Shown here: in pieces, positions 10,318 to 20,092 of the stretch | How the letters are laid out: each line of letters starts with the position of its first letter | Position numbering within the stretch: position 1 is the first letter of the stretch | Assembly (NCBI GenBank): GCA_905250885.1 | Contig: CAJNOQ010003496.1 | Span: forward strand, 1-20,101 | Length of the DNA stretch: 20,101 nt | Direction: 5' to 3' | From: Didymodactylos carnosus | Taxonomy: Eukaryota; Rotifera; Eurotatoria; Philodinida; Philodinidae | The notes under the pieces: model-generated | Told to the model about the DNA's origin: nothing | The model's input: the letters and a program-made list of their open reading frames with translations, nothing else | The model's database searches: none | Position numbers and translations under genes: made by a program

Positions 10318-10957
10318 TTAATAACTTAGGATGTGCGGTGATCGGTAATTTACCATAAGATGAATTTACCGAAAAATGAGATTATCGCGATAGCGGTAAA
10401 AACGTTTTTACCGATGGTTTGGTAAATATTTTTTACCAAATTTTTCTCTGCTAAAGCTTTTTTCCGAACTTATTTCTGATAATTAGTTTTTATTTCTTTG
10501 CTTCGTTCTAATTTTGATCATTCTTAATTGCGTTAAACAAGATGCTTCATCGTTTTGGAATGATAGTGAAGCTAAACTACGTAAAAAAAATTTTTTTGTT
10601 CATGACAGATTATTTTTACTTGTTTTCTGAAGAAAATGTAGAAAAAAAACGAACATTCGAGTCGCTCATATATGATATAGGTAATTTTTCAGATGTATTT
10701 CAGTTCCTCCTTTCGTAAGATAATCAAAATCTATATTTTCGCTAACCCCCTCCTTTTAAGGTAATTATATAATATACGGTCCTTTGCGAAATAAACAACG
10801 CTTAGTAAAACAAGACAAGGGTAAAAAATTTACCGGAAAAATCAACGGTAATAACTCTTTTACCGCGATAAAAAATCGGTAGCGGTAAAACGTTTTTTAT
10901 GGTTACCACCGTACCAGTAAATAGATTTACCGGTTACCGCACATCCTTATTAATAAC
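10318..10957. mobile_element. hAT-type MITE with 8-bp target site duplication
   Basis: The element (10326-10949, 624 bp) begins TTAGGATGTGCGGT and ends with the reverse complement of TAAGGATGTGCGGT. It is flanked by an exact 8-bp direct repeat, TTAATAAC (10318-10325 and 10950-10957). An 8-bp duplication and TAGGNTGTGCGG-like ends are typical of hAT transposons. The subterminal regions are crowded with TTACCG/CGGTAA words on both strands, which suggests repeated transposase-binding sites. No transposase frame is present. Confidence 0.82.
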
Positions 10958-12178
10958 CGTAGTAGTTAAAAGAACGAACTCATGAAAGGACGCTACTAAC
11001 CACTAGTTCGTTCTCCAGGCAAGGAGCATGCGATTAATAGACCATTGTTAAGGGAAACCTTATGGATCAGCGTTTCAGATTGCATTACACATCTTTTCTC
11101 ACAAGTATCACTAATCAGATGATTTCAGTCTAACTATATATTGCCATAGCCCAAAAAAACCATCTAGCCTCAGATTAAGAAAAGAAAGAATCGGGTTACT
11201 CATAGCATGTTATGTGAGATACATGTAATTTGATCATTTGAGCCTATCTGTGAAAGCTCACCAAACGGAACATTAGCAAACAGACCAATATATGCAGTTC
11301 TCTAAGAATTTTTTCCTTGACTTTAGCCTAGGGCCTTACAAAATGGTTGTCTGTCTGTGTATCTGTGTGTGCGCAAAATACGGAGAAATGGCTGTCAGAT
11401 ATTTCATGGATAAGCCAATCACAAGAAAGCAAGGTACAACATTCTTTTTTATCTACGAGAGAGAAAATATTCAAAGATATGATCTGAAATATCTACTGAT
11501 ACAGAGAGAAAAAAATCTAAGCAAACCTTTTCCTGTAATTCGGAGACAGATGTCGCGGGACATCAGTCCTTTCTGAAAACAGAAAAGAGTGATACACGCA
11601 CAAGGAAACTTACAGAATACAGATAGTCTGTCACTGCAAATCGGTTAGGGATGCTTCGAAACCCTTGGGATCTAAGGAGTGTCCAGAAACGTTTTTAGCT
11701 TTGTATTACACTGTGCGATTTTACCGGAATTTAGATACCTCTGGGGATCTTTCGAAAGTCTCGAGAAAACATTTTAGGCTTATATTATATTTGGAAGCGT
11801 ACACATAAAAGAGTCCTTCCGCGCAATTCCGCCCACTTTATACAGAGCATCTTGCCACGAAAAGTTCACTTTTTCCATCGTATAGAGCATCAAAAGTAAT
11901 CTAAAGATCTCGCTTATGCTTTTTTGAAAAAACGTGTGGAAAGCGGTTTTCTAGACATCTCAAGTTTTCGGTGAAGGTCAGGTCGAAGTCGGTGAAAATG
12001 AACGAAACATTGCATAATTATACATCAAATTGTAGCTCTTGGCGAGTTGATTCTAATGGTCCAGGAATTCGGCCTCAATCTAACTTTACATTCGAGTGAT
12101 GCTCAATTTACTGGAAAATTCCTGAAGTTTGACCTCGATTTTCTCTCAAACACTGCGAAAATTTTTCGAGATTTTTTC
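10950..12178. other. Gene-free stretch
   Basis: No supported gene. An open frame at 11292-11576 includes a TGTCTGTCTGTGTATCTGTGTGTG-like simple-sequence stretch and has no recognisable protein features, so I do not call it. Around 11640-12180 the sequence has the low-complexity, phrase-repeating look of old transposon sequence, but I could not define ends. Confidence 0.4.
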
Positions 12179-12512
12179 AGAATGGGAACTACTTAGTAGG
12201 ATCTATAACTCTGCCCATACAACTATCCTCGACACTTTCCATTTTTCACCCTCAGTTTTCCAGAAAACCCGTTATAATCTCACTTCAAGGAAACAGAATT
12301 GAGCTAATAGCTCAGGAATATAGAGTCATCATAATGATGACTCTATATTCCTGTTCAGCATGAAGAATTCAATGTACTTCAACGCTTTCTAGGCTTCGTT
12401 GTGTTTCCATACCACAGTTTTCTAAGAGGATTTCTGGAAAACTGAGGGTGAAAATGGAAAGTGTCGAGGATAGTTGTATAGACAAAGTTATAGATCCTAC
12501 TAAGTTCATTCT
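12179..12512. repeat. Foldback repeat with a perfect palindrome at its centre
   Basis: The outer arms (about 12179-12265 and about 12431-12512) are reverse complements sharing TTAGTAGGATCTATAAC and ACAACTATCCTCGACACTTT. In the middle, 12314-12332 and 12334-12352 form a perfect 19-bp inverted repeat around one base. The whole could fold into a two-level hairpin. Non-coding, and probably a MITE. Confidence 0.7.
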
Positions 12513-12711
12513 AGCGCCATTCGAGCGGTCTTTATTCGAACTACAAAAGTATAACTCGTTTTTTTTTGAAATTCTTCTCCATTGCTGAGAAATTTCACTT
12601 TTGCTAAATCAGGAGCGAAAAAATCGGATTTGTGCCTGTAATTCTCAATTTTCTCCACTAGAACTCGCTTTTTATGCAACAAAAGTATTATATTCAGAGT
12701 CAGCGTCAAAA

Positions 12712-12856
12712 ACTGAGCCGAATGATATATGATTTGAAAGTTTCCGGTGATTTTCATTTTTTGGTGAAAATCTCAGTAAATTTCGAAAAACACAAGATTT
12801 TCACCAAAAAATGAAAATCACCGAAAACTTTCAAATCATATATCATTCGGCTCAGT
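12712..12856. repeat. Near-perfect 60-bp inverted repeat (foldback)
   Basis: The arms 12712-12771 and 12796-12856 are reverse complements over about 60 bases with a single clear substitution near 12744. They are separated by a loop of about 24 bases. Each arm begins ACTGAGCCGAATGATATATG. The near identity points to recent formation or selection for pairing. No gene is inside. Confidence 0.75.
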
Positions 12857-14131
12857 AACAAATAGACAATTAGCCTATAAAAAATAATTTTTTACAATTT
12901 CGTTTTCCGATTGCTAAGGGACAGCAAGGGTATTTTACAAAAAAAATGCGCCGTTCTCGATGAAAACGACATTTATTCGATTTTAGAGGCGATATTCATT
13001 ATTAGCATGAGATTCTACGTCTAATTCATGCGTTTTTGAAAACATATGAGCAAAATGTTTTTCCAAAACTCTCAGACATCTATGACTGGATGTCAAAATT
13101 TCGAGAAACTAAGGGATGCAATATGTTTCTACTGATCCTGTGATACAATTCTCATCGAACAAGCTCGAAAACGTCGTGATTAAAATAGATTGTAGCGTCA
13201 CATATCCTTTTGAGCAAAACTTGACGACTTGATTGTTTTCTTGTATTTTTACCATGTTTTTCTAATTTTCTATTCTAGGGAGGAATTCAAACTAATACTT
13301 GAAAAAGGTTTAATATCGAAATCCAGAATAAGTGAAAAAACTGTAAGTAGATAGATTACGATTCAAGTGCATAGTTCGTCTCTCGAGAGTTAAATATTGA
13401 AACTTATTTTTAGGCACCAGTATTTCAAAAGGTGAAGCTAAGTATACAAATAGGGTTTTAATAAACAGCATGATGTGTATCTTATATCCACGCAATGCAC
13501 ATGATATGTTCAAATTTGAATGGTCTTTAAAATCTTTAAAAAAATAATATTAAGCACATTCTAAGGTTAAGTTCGATAGACCACGGAGAAAGACTTAGTA
13601 TCATTTTTACACTATTCGCTCAATGATTGTTTTCTCCTAATCTGTGAAACTGACATTAGAAAAAATTTGCATCCTATGAGATCCCACAGGATCCCATTAA
13701 AATGTTTTTTCTCAGAAACTATTTCTTGTTAAGCAGAGTTTCTGCAGTGGTGAAAACTTACTAGAACAAAATAGAATATAGGTCACTACGTACAGACAAG
13801 AGAAGAAAATACCACGCACTAAGAGAATGAGGCGAGGTTATGAACCAGGTTGATCACCCGTGTGACATATAGCAACCCGGATGCCCGGCACATGATAACT
13901 CAAGCAGTTCATAAATGAATCTAAAAAATTCAACAATACAACAGACTGATTTGCCATGGTATCTCATGATATTCCTGTTCCACGATGACCCCTGATTAGT
14001 TTAAAACTTTCTTCACTCTTGTATTTTTCTATACATAAAATAGCACTTACTATTTTCGTCTCCAACATTTAATAGATTCCCTATAAAAAAGTTTCTTAAC
14101 AAAAAAGTGATAACATGAAACAATATAACAT
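12857..14131. other. Gene-free stretch
   Basis: No supported gene or repeat. Towards the right end it should hold the 3' UTR of the minus-strand membrane-protein gene: an ATTAAA-type poly(A) signal (plus-strand TTTAAT at 14068-14073) is about 60 nt beyond that stop. The remainder is AT-rich without recognisable structure. Confidence 0.4.
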
Positions 14132-14896
14132 TCATAACAATGCGGAAGGTTTAGTTCTCTCATTTTCTTCTTTGGTGATAAATTCATCGTATTCGTTCGG
14201 AACAGTCTGGGCAGTAATATTCGATATATCATTTATTTCGTATTGGGTTGAATCATCTTGTTTTTTAACTGGTTTTATCTTGATTTCTTGAGTAATTGAC
14301 ATAGTTTGATCAGATAATACATTTAACTGCGTGTTTTCTCTCCGAAGATCAATCTTACTTTTTAATGGGATTTTTGGCAATGCTCCCCATGCAAAATGTT
14401 TTAATTGTATACATTTATATCGTAGATAATATGCAAGAATAGCAAGCAAAATTGATAATACAAACAAAGATGGCAGAACTATATTTTTAAATCGATTCAG
14501 AATATGTTGTGGAAGAATATTTGTTTTAGGCGCAATTCTAGGCCAAACTATTGTTGAATTTTCATTGATTGTCGTAGATTTATTCTCTGAACGCAATTCT
14601 ACTACTAATAGGGTTGGCCAGAATATGACCTTTGGTTCTGTTTGATTTTTTTTCAAACCTAAATACTTCAATAGTGAAGTTGAAATACCACGATCGTGCA
14701 ACAATGTTTTGATGATAAGAGCTGTTGTTAAAATACATATTAATGACACTAGGATGACGATTAATATTGGAATTGTTGAAGATGACTTTAAATAAACAAA
14801 TTTATCGTCAGCCACGTTTTGTTCATCTTCATTCGTTTTATCGTCATCACTCGAGTTATAAGGCTTTTCATCATGTGTCGATTTAGCTTCGGTCAT
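14132..14896 (-). CDS. Hypothetical two-pass membrane protein
   Basis: Single-exon frame of 254 aa. The N-terminal 40 residues are hydrophilic and acidic. A first membrane segment spans about 41-66 (TIPILIVILVSLICILTTAL) and a second about 138-158 (IVLPSLFVLSILLAILAYYL). The loop of about 70 residues between them holds N-glycosylation sequons (NQT, NKS, NES), which suggests that it faces the lumen or the outside, with both tails cytoplasmic. A polar tail of about 95 residues follows. There is no signal peptide, and I do not recognise the family. It reads away from the TMEM26-like gene. The intact frame over 765 bp, the clear membrane segments and the codon use support a real gene; there is no domain evidence for a function. 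Confidence 0.6.
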   Translation of the reverse strand: MTEAKSTHDEKPYNSSDDDKTNEDEQNVADDKFVYLKSSSTIPILIVILVSLICILTTALIIKTLLHDRGISTSLLKYLGLKKNQTEPKVIFWPTLLVVELRSENKSTTINENSTIVWPRIAPKTNILPQHILNRFKNIVLPSLFVLSILLAILAYYLRYKCIQLKHFAWGALPKIPLKSKIDLRRENTQLNVLSDQTMSITQEIKIKPVKKQDDSTQYEINDISNITAQTVPNEYDEFITKEENERTKPSALL

Positions 14897-16320
14897 GTTG
14901 ATATTCTTTGAAAATATCGAACTTACACATCACGTTTCGACTAACATGAACAAAATACTGGAACCTTGTACACATATTTTCTTCTTATTTTTTCCTCCTT
15001 CGTTTCTACTTAGTCGGTCAACCATCTATAGCTGTACTACACATTCTACACGTTTCTCTCTCTTTTTGTCATTCTATTTAAGAATTTTGGCGTCTCGTTC
15101 TTTTTCCGTTCTTTACGTACAACACGCCATTGATCTATACGTTTACACACATACACGAGATCCAAATTTTTTTCTTACATTCTATCAGGCCTATCAGCTG
15201 TTTTGTTATGATAAAGAAAGCAAAAGAAAAATCAGAAGAAATAGATGAATCTTTTTTAAAAAGACCAGGAAAACGAGTACATCATTGTTAGGAAACTAAA
15301 CCTTTTTTATGCTACTCAAGAAATGTAGAATCTTCTTACAACACAATTATACCTCAAATAACTCTACCTATATTTCACTTCTACTTACCCTTTTTTACAG
15401 GCATTGAACCGAGTCGTGATTTATAGTTGATAAAATTTATCCAAAACATTGGATCTTCTTCGGGTTCACAGATGTTAAACTATCTTATCAGACACTCATA
15501 ATGTTAAAATACTGAAAAATAGCATATAATGAAATCTGATAAGAACTGACGAATGAAGTCTAATAAAATAAAATGTTGCATGTTCTTGTTTGCCAAAAAT
15601 TTCATTCTTAATGCATGTTTATTACTTGTGACTAACTTTCAAATCTTTAACTGGAATGATTAAATCTCAGACTAGGTACTTATTTATAATATGATTATTC
15701 AGTAGTTACAACTATCAGCGTTATTTGAGACTGATTTCATCATACGATTGTAGTGACTCTTTTTTGATTGTTGTCAGTACTTGTTGACTCAGCCGGGCAA
15801 GTCCGAGCCTAGCTAAAAAAGCGCCAATAGCAAGTTTTTGCGGAAAAAGTTGGGCAATTTGCTTAAACAGCATGATAAAGTGTCTATTTACTTTCCGTAC
15901 TTTTTAGCAAAACAATTAAGTCTTACTTCAAAATCGAAGGAAAATATCAAGAATTTTTATATTAAAGAGAAATCTTGTAGTCCTGGTCCATTTAAAAATC
16001 GGTCGACCGTACTCAGATTTGCTTAGTTTTTGTTGTTGGATATTATCAAAGAACAAAAAATATCATGACGTATTCTGTCACCTATTTGTCTGTATTTTAT
16101 TAGCGTAAGGTATAATTGATTTACTATTAATATTGTTAAAAAGTAAGATGAAATAGTTTATTGCACAAGTGTATGTATTTTCCTGAAGTACATTTCAATT
16201 TGGCCAATGGACGCAGACGAACATTTCACCATACACCATCGACAGATATGATCAATAACGAAAACAATAAATTAAGCAAAATAGAAAAATGAATTTGACG
16301 GTTTATAACGTTAAACGGTT
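14897..16320. other. Gene-free stretch
   Basis: About 14990-15110 is strongly pyrimidine-rich on the plus strand and contains an open frame of 117 codons that overlaps the start of the minus-strand membrane protein by two bases. Its F/S/L/Y-rich translation follows from base composition, so I do not call it. The promoter of the minus-strand gene should lie at the left edge. A 62-codon frame at 15838-16026 lacks supporting features. Confidence 0.4.
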
Positions 16321-16455
16321 TTATCGTTCACTATCATCACCATCAGAATCAACATGAATAAACTTAAATACATTTTTACAGAATGAATTATATTCACTAC
16401 CTGTTACAATCATCACAATAGAGTTACTATTTTCAGTTTTAAGATTAATAGCCAT
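16321..16455 (-). CDS. Small open frame of 44 codons, possibly a gene fragment
   Basis: The frame encodes MAINLKTENSNSIVMIVTGS, continues with EYNSFCKNVFKFIHVD and ends in an acidic tail, DSDGDDSER. The composition is protein-like for AT-rich DNA. The frame stays open upstream into the end of the MITE at 16470, so it may be the remaining 3' part of a longer gene cut by that insertion. No family recognised and no clear poly(A) signal. Confidence 0.25.
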   Translation of the reverse strand: MAINLKTENSNSIVMIVTGSEYNSFCKNVFKFIHVDSDGDDSER

Positions 16456-16461
16456 TATGTA

Positions 16462-16810
16462 TTTTATAGTAGGGGTAGAACAGTTTCAGTTCAGATAATA
16501 ACAATCTAAACAAGGTTTCAGTTCCTAAAGTTCTTGAGAACTGGTGAAAAGAACTGGTGAACATTCTATTGAAAAGAACGCGAACCGGTTACCGGTTCTT
16601 TTCAAGAATTCAAAGTAAACTAAAACTGGTGAAGCTAGTTATATTCACTTTGTTTAGTCCACTAAACGCATCATCTACGTTTGGCTCACTAACCAAAGTC
16701 AATGTAACTAGCTTCACCGATTTTATCTTACCCTGAATTCTTGAAAAGAACTGATAAGAAGCTCTCGTTCAAACGAGCTGAACTGGAACTGTCCCACCTC
16801 TATTTTAAAG
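16462..16810. mobile_element. hAT-like MITE (333 bp) with nested inverted repeat
   Basis: The element (16470-16802) begins TAGGGGTAGAACAGTTTCAG and ends with the reverse complement of TAGAGGTGGGACAGTTCCAG, a terminal inverted repeat of 25 bp with a few mismatches. The flanks TTTTATAG (16462-16469) and TTTTAAAG (16803-16810) match at 7 of 8 bases, as expected of an aged hAT target duplication. Inside, a second palindrome (about 16628-16665 with 16680-16718, GTGAAGCTAGTT-type arms) and repeated GAACTGGTGA / ACCGGTT words are visible. Non-coding. Confidence 0.75.
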
Positions 16811-17358
16811 TATATTCGTACAAAATAGTGTTTTTTATGTGTAACAATGTCATCATATACCAAATTTACCGACTATGGTCAATATGCACTAGAAAAACTA
16901 ATCAAATAGAATAAATAGAGTTTGATGTTAATGAGAAGGCGAAATCAAATCTAGTTCATCAATGACTAAGCGACAGTCAATCATTTGTAAATCATTCTTT
17001 GCGTAGCGTAGTTCCATGGGTTTGTATCACAACATAGTCAGGCTAAACAGTAATAATTCCACTGATAGAAGAAACCAATTCCAATCAATCTTAAACAAGT
17101 CTAAAGCAACTAATTTCTATCTAGTTCTAAATATTTGAACTATAGTGCATCGAAAAACACGGCACTGTCACCTAAATGACTTATGAAGATTATTTCAGAT
17201 CTGACGACAGATCATTTAAGGGCATGAATCGTCCGATAGCATCATATTTCGCATATTTGAAGAATGAAGCATGTATAAAACTCAAATGTTTATTGCTTTA
17301 AATAAAGTATACATGTGGTTAAAACAAACTGTTTATATTCAAAAACTAATTTCTTTAG
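16811..17358 (+). other. Gene-free stretch upstream of the TMEM26-like gene
   Basis: I looked here for exons encoding the missing N-terminal membrane segments of a TMEM26 protein. I saw no hydrophobic open frame bounded by splice signals. The last bases (CTAATTTCTTTAG) are a good splice acceptor directly before the ATG at 17359. Confidence 0.45.
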
Positions 17359-18737
17359 ATGAAAGAAATGGGTGTTGAAGATACCATGGACGTTGAATTA
17401 TCATTTATTTTATTTATCATTCTGGGTAGATGGATATTACCAAGAGGAAAAATAAGTCACAGCGCTTTATCTCAATTGCTACTAGTTTATTTATCACTAG
17501 CATCGGATATATTAGACTTGTTAACATTATTCAATGAAAAAGAAATTTATCTAAGCAATTTAATGGTGTATGTCGTATTATCAACATTTACTATTTGTAT
17601 GTTTCAATTCGCATTGAATCTAACAGCAACACGTGGTCGATCGTTTCACGCTGAATTTGACCAAACAGAAATTGAAATTGTTCAACCACCACCAAAACAA
17701 CGACAAACAGGAGCTTTATTATCAAAAATTATTGGAGCAAAACAAAAACAACAACAACAACAATCATCCTCTTCTATACGTCCATTGAAAACAACGAACT
17801 CAATGATTCAAGTTACGCAAGTACCGATTTTACCAAAACTAAGAGTTAATAATAAAACAATTAAACGAAGAGATAACGACGATGACGAAATGAGAGATGA
17901 GAATGAACCGGAAAGAAAAAAAAATTATAAGCGACAATCGAAGATACGGTCATCATCGTTTGGTAATCAATCAGGTACAATTTTCAAAAATGGCGATACT
18001 CAAGAAGAGGAAGAATCACCAAATGTACCTAAATCCCTTGCAGCAACAACAACAACATCCATTACAAGTACCAACTTTTTAACGAGAATGATAAATGACG
18101 ACTGATCTGTATCATTCTTTTTCTGTTACTTCTAGGTGGATCAGATCCGCAGATATTTCGCAAGCAAGAAAACGAATATTCTAAGGGTGACATTGTCAGT
18201 GATGAATCTCAAAACAATCAAAATCGAATCGTCAGTAATAATAGTTCGATGTTTCAAGCAGCAGATTCAATGTGGACGCTTCCTAATAAAACGAATGTAT
18301 TATATCCACCTATGTATCATCGACAATCTATTACGAGTTTGAACTCACTAAACAGTTGGTATCGTTATACTACAAGTTTAAGCAAACCATCGTCCAGAAA
18401 ATCAATAGCCGATTCTGTTAAAATATTTGTAAAAAAACGATCGAAGAAATTTCTTCGCAGTGAAATATGGTCAATACTTGTAACAGTGACATGTCAAGAT
18501 GGTCCGTTTTTCGCGATTCGATTAATTGCGATACTTACATTCAAAGTACGATCCTTCTTAACATACTTTTTTACGTTTAAAAATCTCCTTATTCTGGTTT
18601 TTCAAACATATCGCGTTACGGCAATATGTTTGGAACAAGATGAACAAGAACAAGAATTTGAAGAAAAATTAGATACCATGCGTCGGATGAGTGTAGCTGC
18701 AATTCAACTGGGTATTCCATTAAATCGTAAATTATAA
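17359..18737 (+). CDS. TMEM26-like multi-pass membrane protein (N-terminally short)
   Basis: Two exons, 17359-18067 and 18136-18737, encode 436 aa as modelled. The junction splits a Ser codon (A|GT) around a 68-bp intron. Seen: ELSFILFIILGRWILPRGKI and SQLLLVYLSLASDILDLLTL (about 13-58), a third membrane segment (LMVYVVLSTFTICMFQFALN, about 67-87), a long polar stretch (about 92-340) with a short polyglutamine run, then EIWSILVTVTCQDGPFFAIR and FKNLLILVFQTYR (about 345-397). The RWxLPxG-SQLLL-DIL and QDGPF-x2-RL-KNLL-YR pattern is that of the TMEM26 family, multi-pass proteins of unclear molecular function. Two oddities: the family's N-terminal membrane segments are missing and no exon for them is visible upstream, and the polar insertion is much longer than usual. 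The ATG directly follows a splice acceptor, so 17359 may be an internal exon boundary or a trans-splice site. An alternative donor at 17975 would shorten the insertion. Confidence 0.8.
18068..18135 (+). other. Intron of the TMEM26-like gene
   Basis: Donor GTACCA and acceptor TTACTTCTAG over 68 bp. Splicing joins the two open frames and bypasses the TGA at 18103-18105. The acceptor is clear. The donor is chosen because it has the right phase and typical length; the phase-compatible CAG|GTACAA at 17974/17975 is an alternative. Confidence 0.65.
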
Positions 18738-18856
18738 CATTTCTATGACATATAATTGTTTGGTTTTTCTTCCTATGTATGATATTTGCTAAATATTTTT
18801 CAATAACGAGAACACCATCGAGTTGATGAGTCTTAAGGGCATAAAAATATTCCCAG

Positions 18857-19181
18857 TTTTTCGCCTGTTACCGTCAAAAATTAAAAACCGTATATTTCAC
18901 TCATTTCCCGTCCAAAAAGACTCAAGTTTTCAGAAATTCTCAGAATATGTCATTCAATGTAGATCGAGTCGAAAAAATTACATAGAGTTTTCAGTTTATG
19001 CATACGATTTTTTAGCGGATCGCTGGAAAACCTCCCATCGGAACCAAAGTTCCGATCTGATTTTTCGATCAGTTCCGCATTCTATAATCTCTGCTAATCA
19101 TTCCCTGAAAACTTGAGTCTTTTTGGACGAGAAATGAGTGAAATATACGCTTTTTAATTTTTGACGGTAACAGGCGAAAAA
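18857..19181. repeat. Foldback/MITE, about 325 bp, with about 77-bp inverted arms
   Basis: The arms about 18857-18932 and about 19105-19181 are reverse complements sharing TTCGCCTGTTACCGTCAAAA and TCCAAAAAGACTCAAGTTTT, with about two substitutions and one indel. The loop holds a further small palindrome (ATCGGAAC CAAA GTTCCGAT near 19039-19058). It lies about 120 bp behind the TMEM26-like stop codon. The open frame running through it is an accident of the repeat. No clear target duplication seen. Confidence 0.7.
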
Positions 19182-19953
19182 ACGGATTTTCACAAAATCG
19201 GCTTTTTTAAAGTTGTGGTTGAGTTGGGAATAAAACAAACATCGCTACGATGATCAGCGTGATCGATTACCTATGATCCACATGTTTCTGAGATTACCAG
19301 ACGTGTCTGGAATAAGACAGGTGTGTTCCCGGAAAACGTCCGTATCTCCGGAATCAAAGGAGATGGAGATCTGAGCCTTGCGTAGTTTTGAAGGAAAATG
19401 TTTTGGCTGTCGACTGGTATTATTTGAGATTGGATTTTATAGTGTGGTTTGGGAACGGTAACCTTTTGGATTTTGCTCCGAATGATACACCATGGTAAAT
19501 CTGATTGAGAGCACTGATTTTCTTATAGGTTTACGTGCTATAGTGTCTGGCTTCAGAATGTGAAAACCGCATATCTCTATCTCATTTCTGTCAAAAGTTA
19601 TTAAGAAAACAACAAAGTCTACGATGTTTTGGCGCCGATAATAGTTTTAGTAAAGGCGCTGAATCATACTTAATACACCTGCTGTAATTCAGTAGTGCTG
19701 AAGGACACGGCTCCTCTGTATAAATGGTCTCCCGTTACACAATTTGAATAAGTAACAATTTTAATGGCAGAATATATTTTGGGTCAGTTTCTACATGTTT
19801 CACGGGAAGCCGCATAAGATGTTTTGTTTTCTTCGCAAAACTGGAAGAAATAAGAATAAACAAATTGAATATACGGAGACACCACCTTATGACAGCATTT
19901 GCAGGGATATATCAGCAAAAATAGTAAATGTTATAATGCCCTGTTTTTGAACA
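19182..19953. other. Gene-free stretch
   Basis: No reading frame, RNA gene or inverted repeat that I can support. The sequence is less AT-rich than the flanks and has the look of old repeat sequence. Confidence 0.4.
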
Positions 19954-20092
19954 CTGCGGGACCCCTGTCACGGAGTCCTGCGGGATCCTGGAGGATCCTG
20001 TAGGAGTCAGGTGGGACTTTCAAGGGATTTCTCAGGACTCCTGAAGACTCCCGTGGGACTTCTGTGGAGGTTTCGAGTCCTGCGGGAGTCCA
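19954..20092. repeat. GC-rich degenerate tandem array with a period of about 10 bp
   Basis: From about 19976 the sequence can be read as successive 10-11 base units of the form CCTGNNGGAN: CCTGCGGGAT, CCTGGAGGAT, CCTGTAGGAG, then more diverged copies, and CCTGCGGGAG again near 20079. GGGACTCCTG-type words occur in both orientations, so the units are partly self-complementary. The array stands out sharply from the AT-rich surroundings and may continue beyond the window. Confidence 0.6.

Noticed and set aside
11292..11576. 94-codon plus-strand open frame
   Set aside because: It includes a TGTCTG/TGTGTG simple-sequence stretch and shows no recognisable domain, splice pattern or conserved architecture.
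12506..12757. 83-codon minus-strand open frame
   Set aside because: It overlaps the arms of two foldback repeats, and its translation changes character at the repeat boundaries.
14895..15248. 117-codon plus-strand open frame
   Set aside because: It is a pyrimidine-rich stretch opposite the 5' flank of the minus-strand membrane-protein gene. The F/S/L/Y-rich translation follows from composition.
18823..19116. 97-codon plus-strand open frame
   Set aside because: It runs through the loop and both arms of the foldback repeat 18857-19181.
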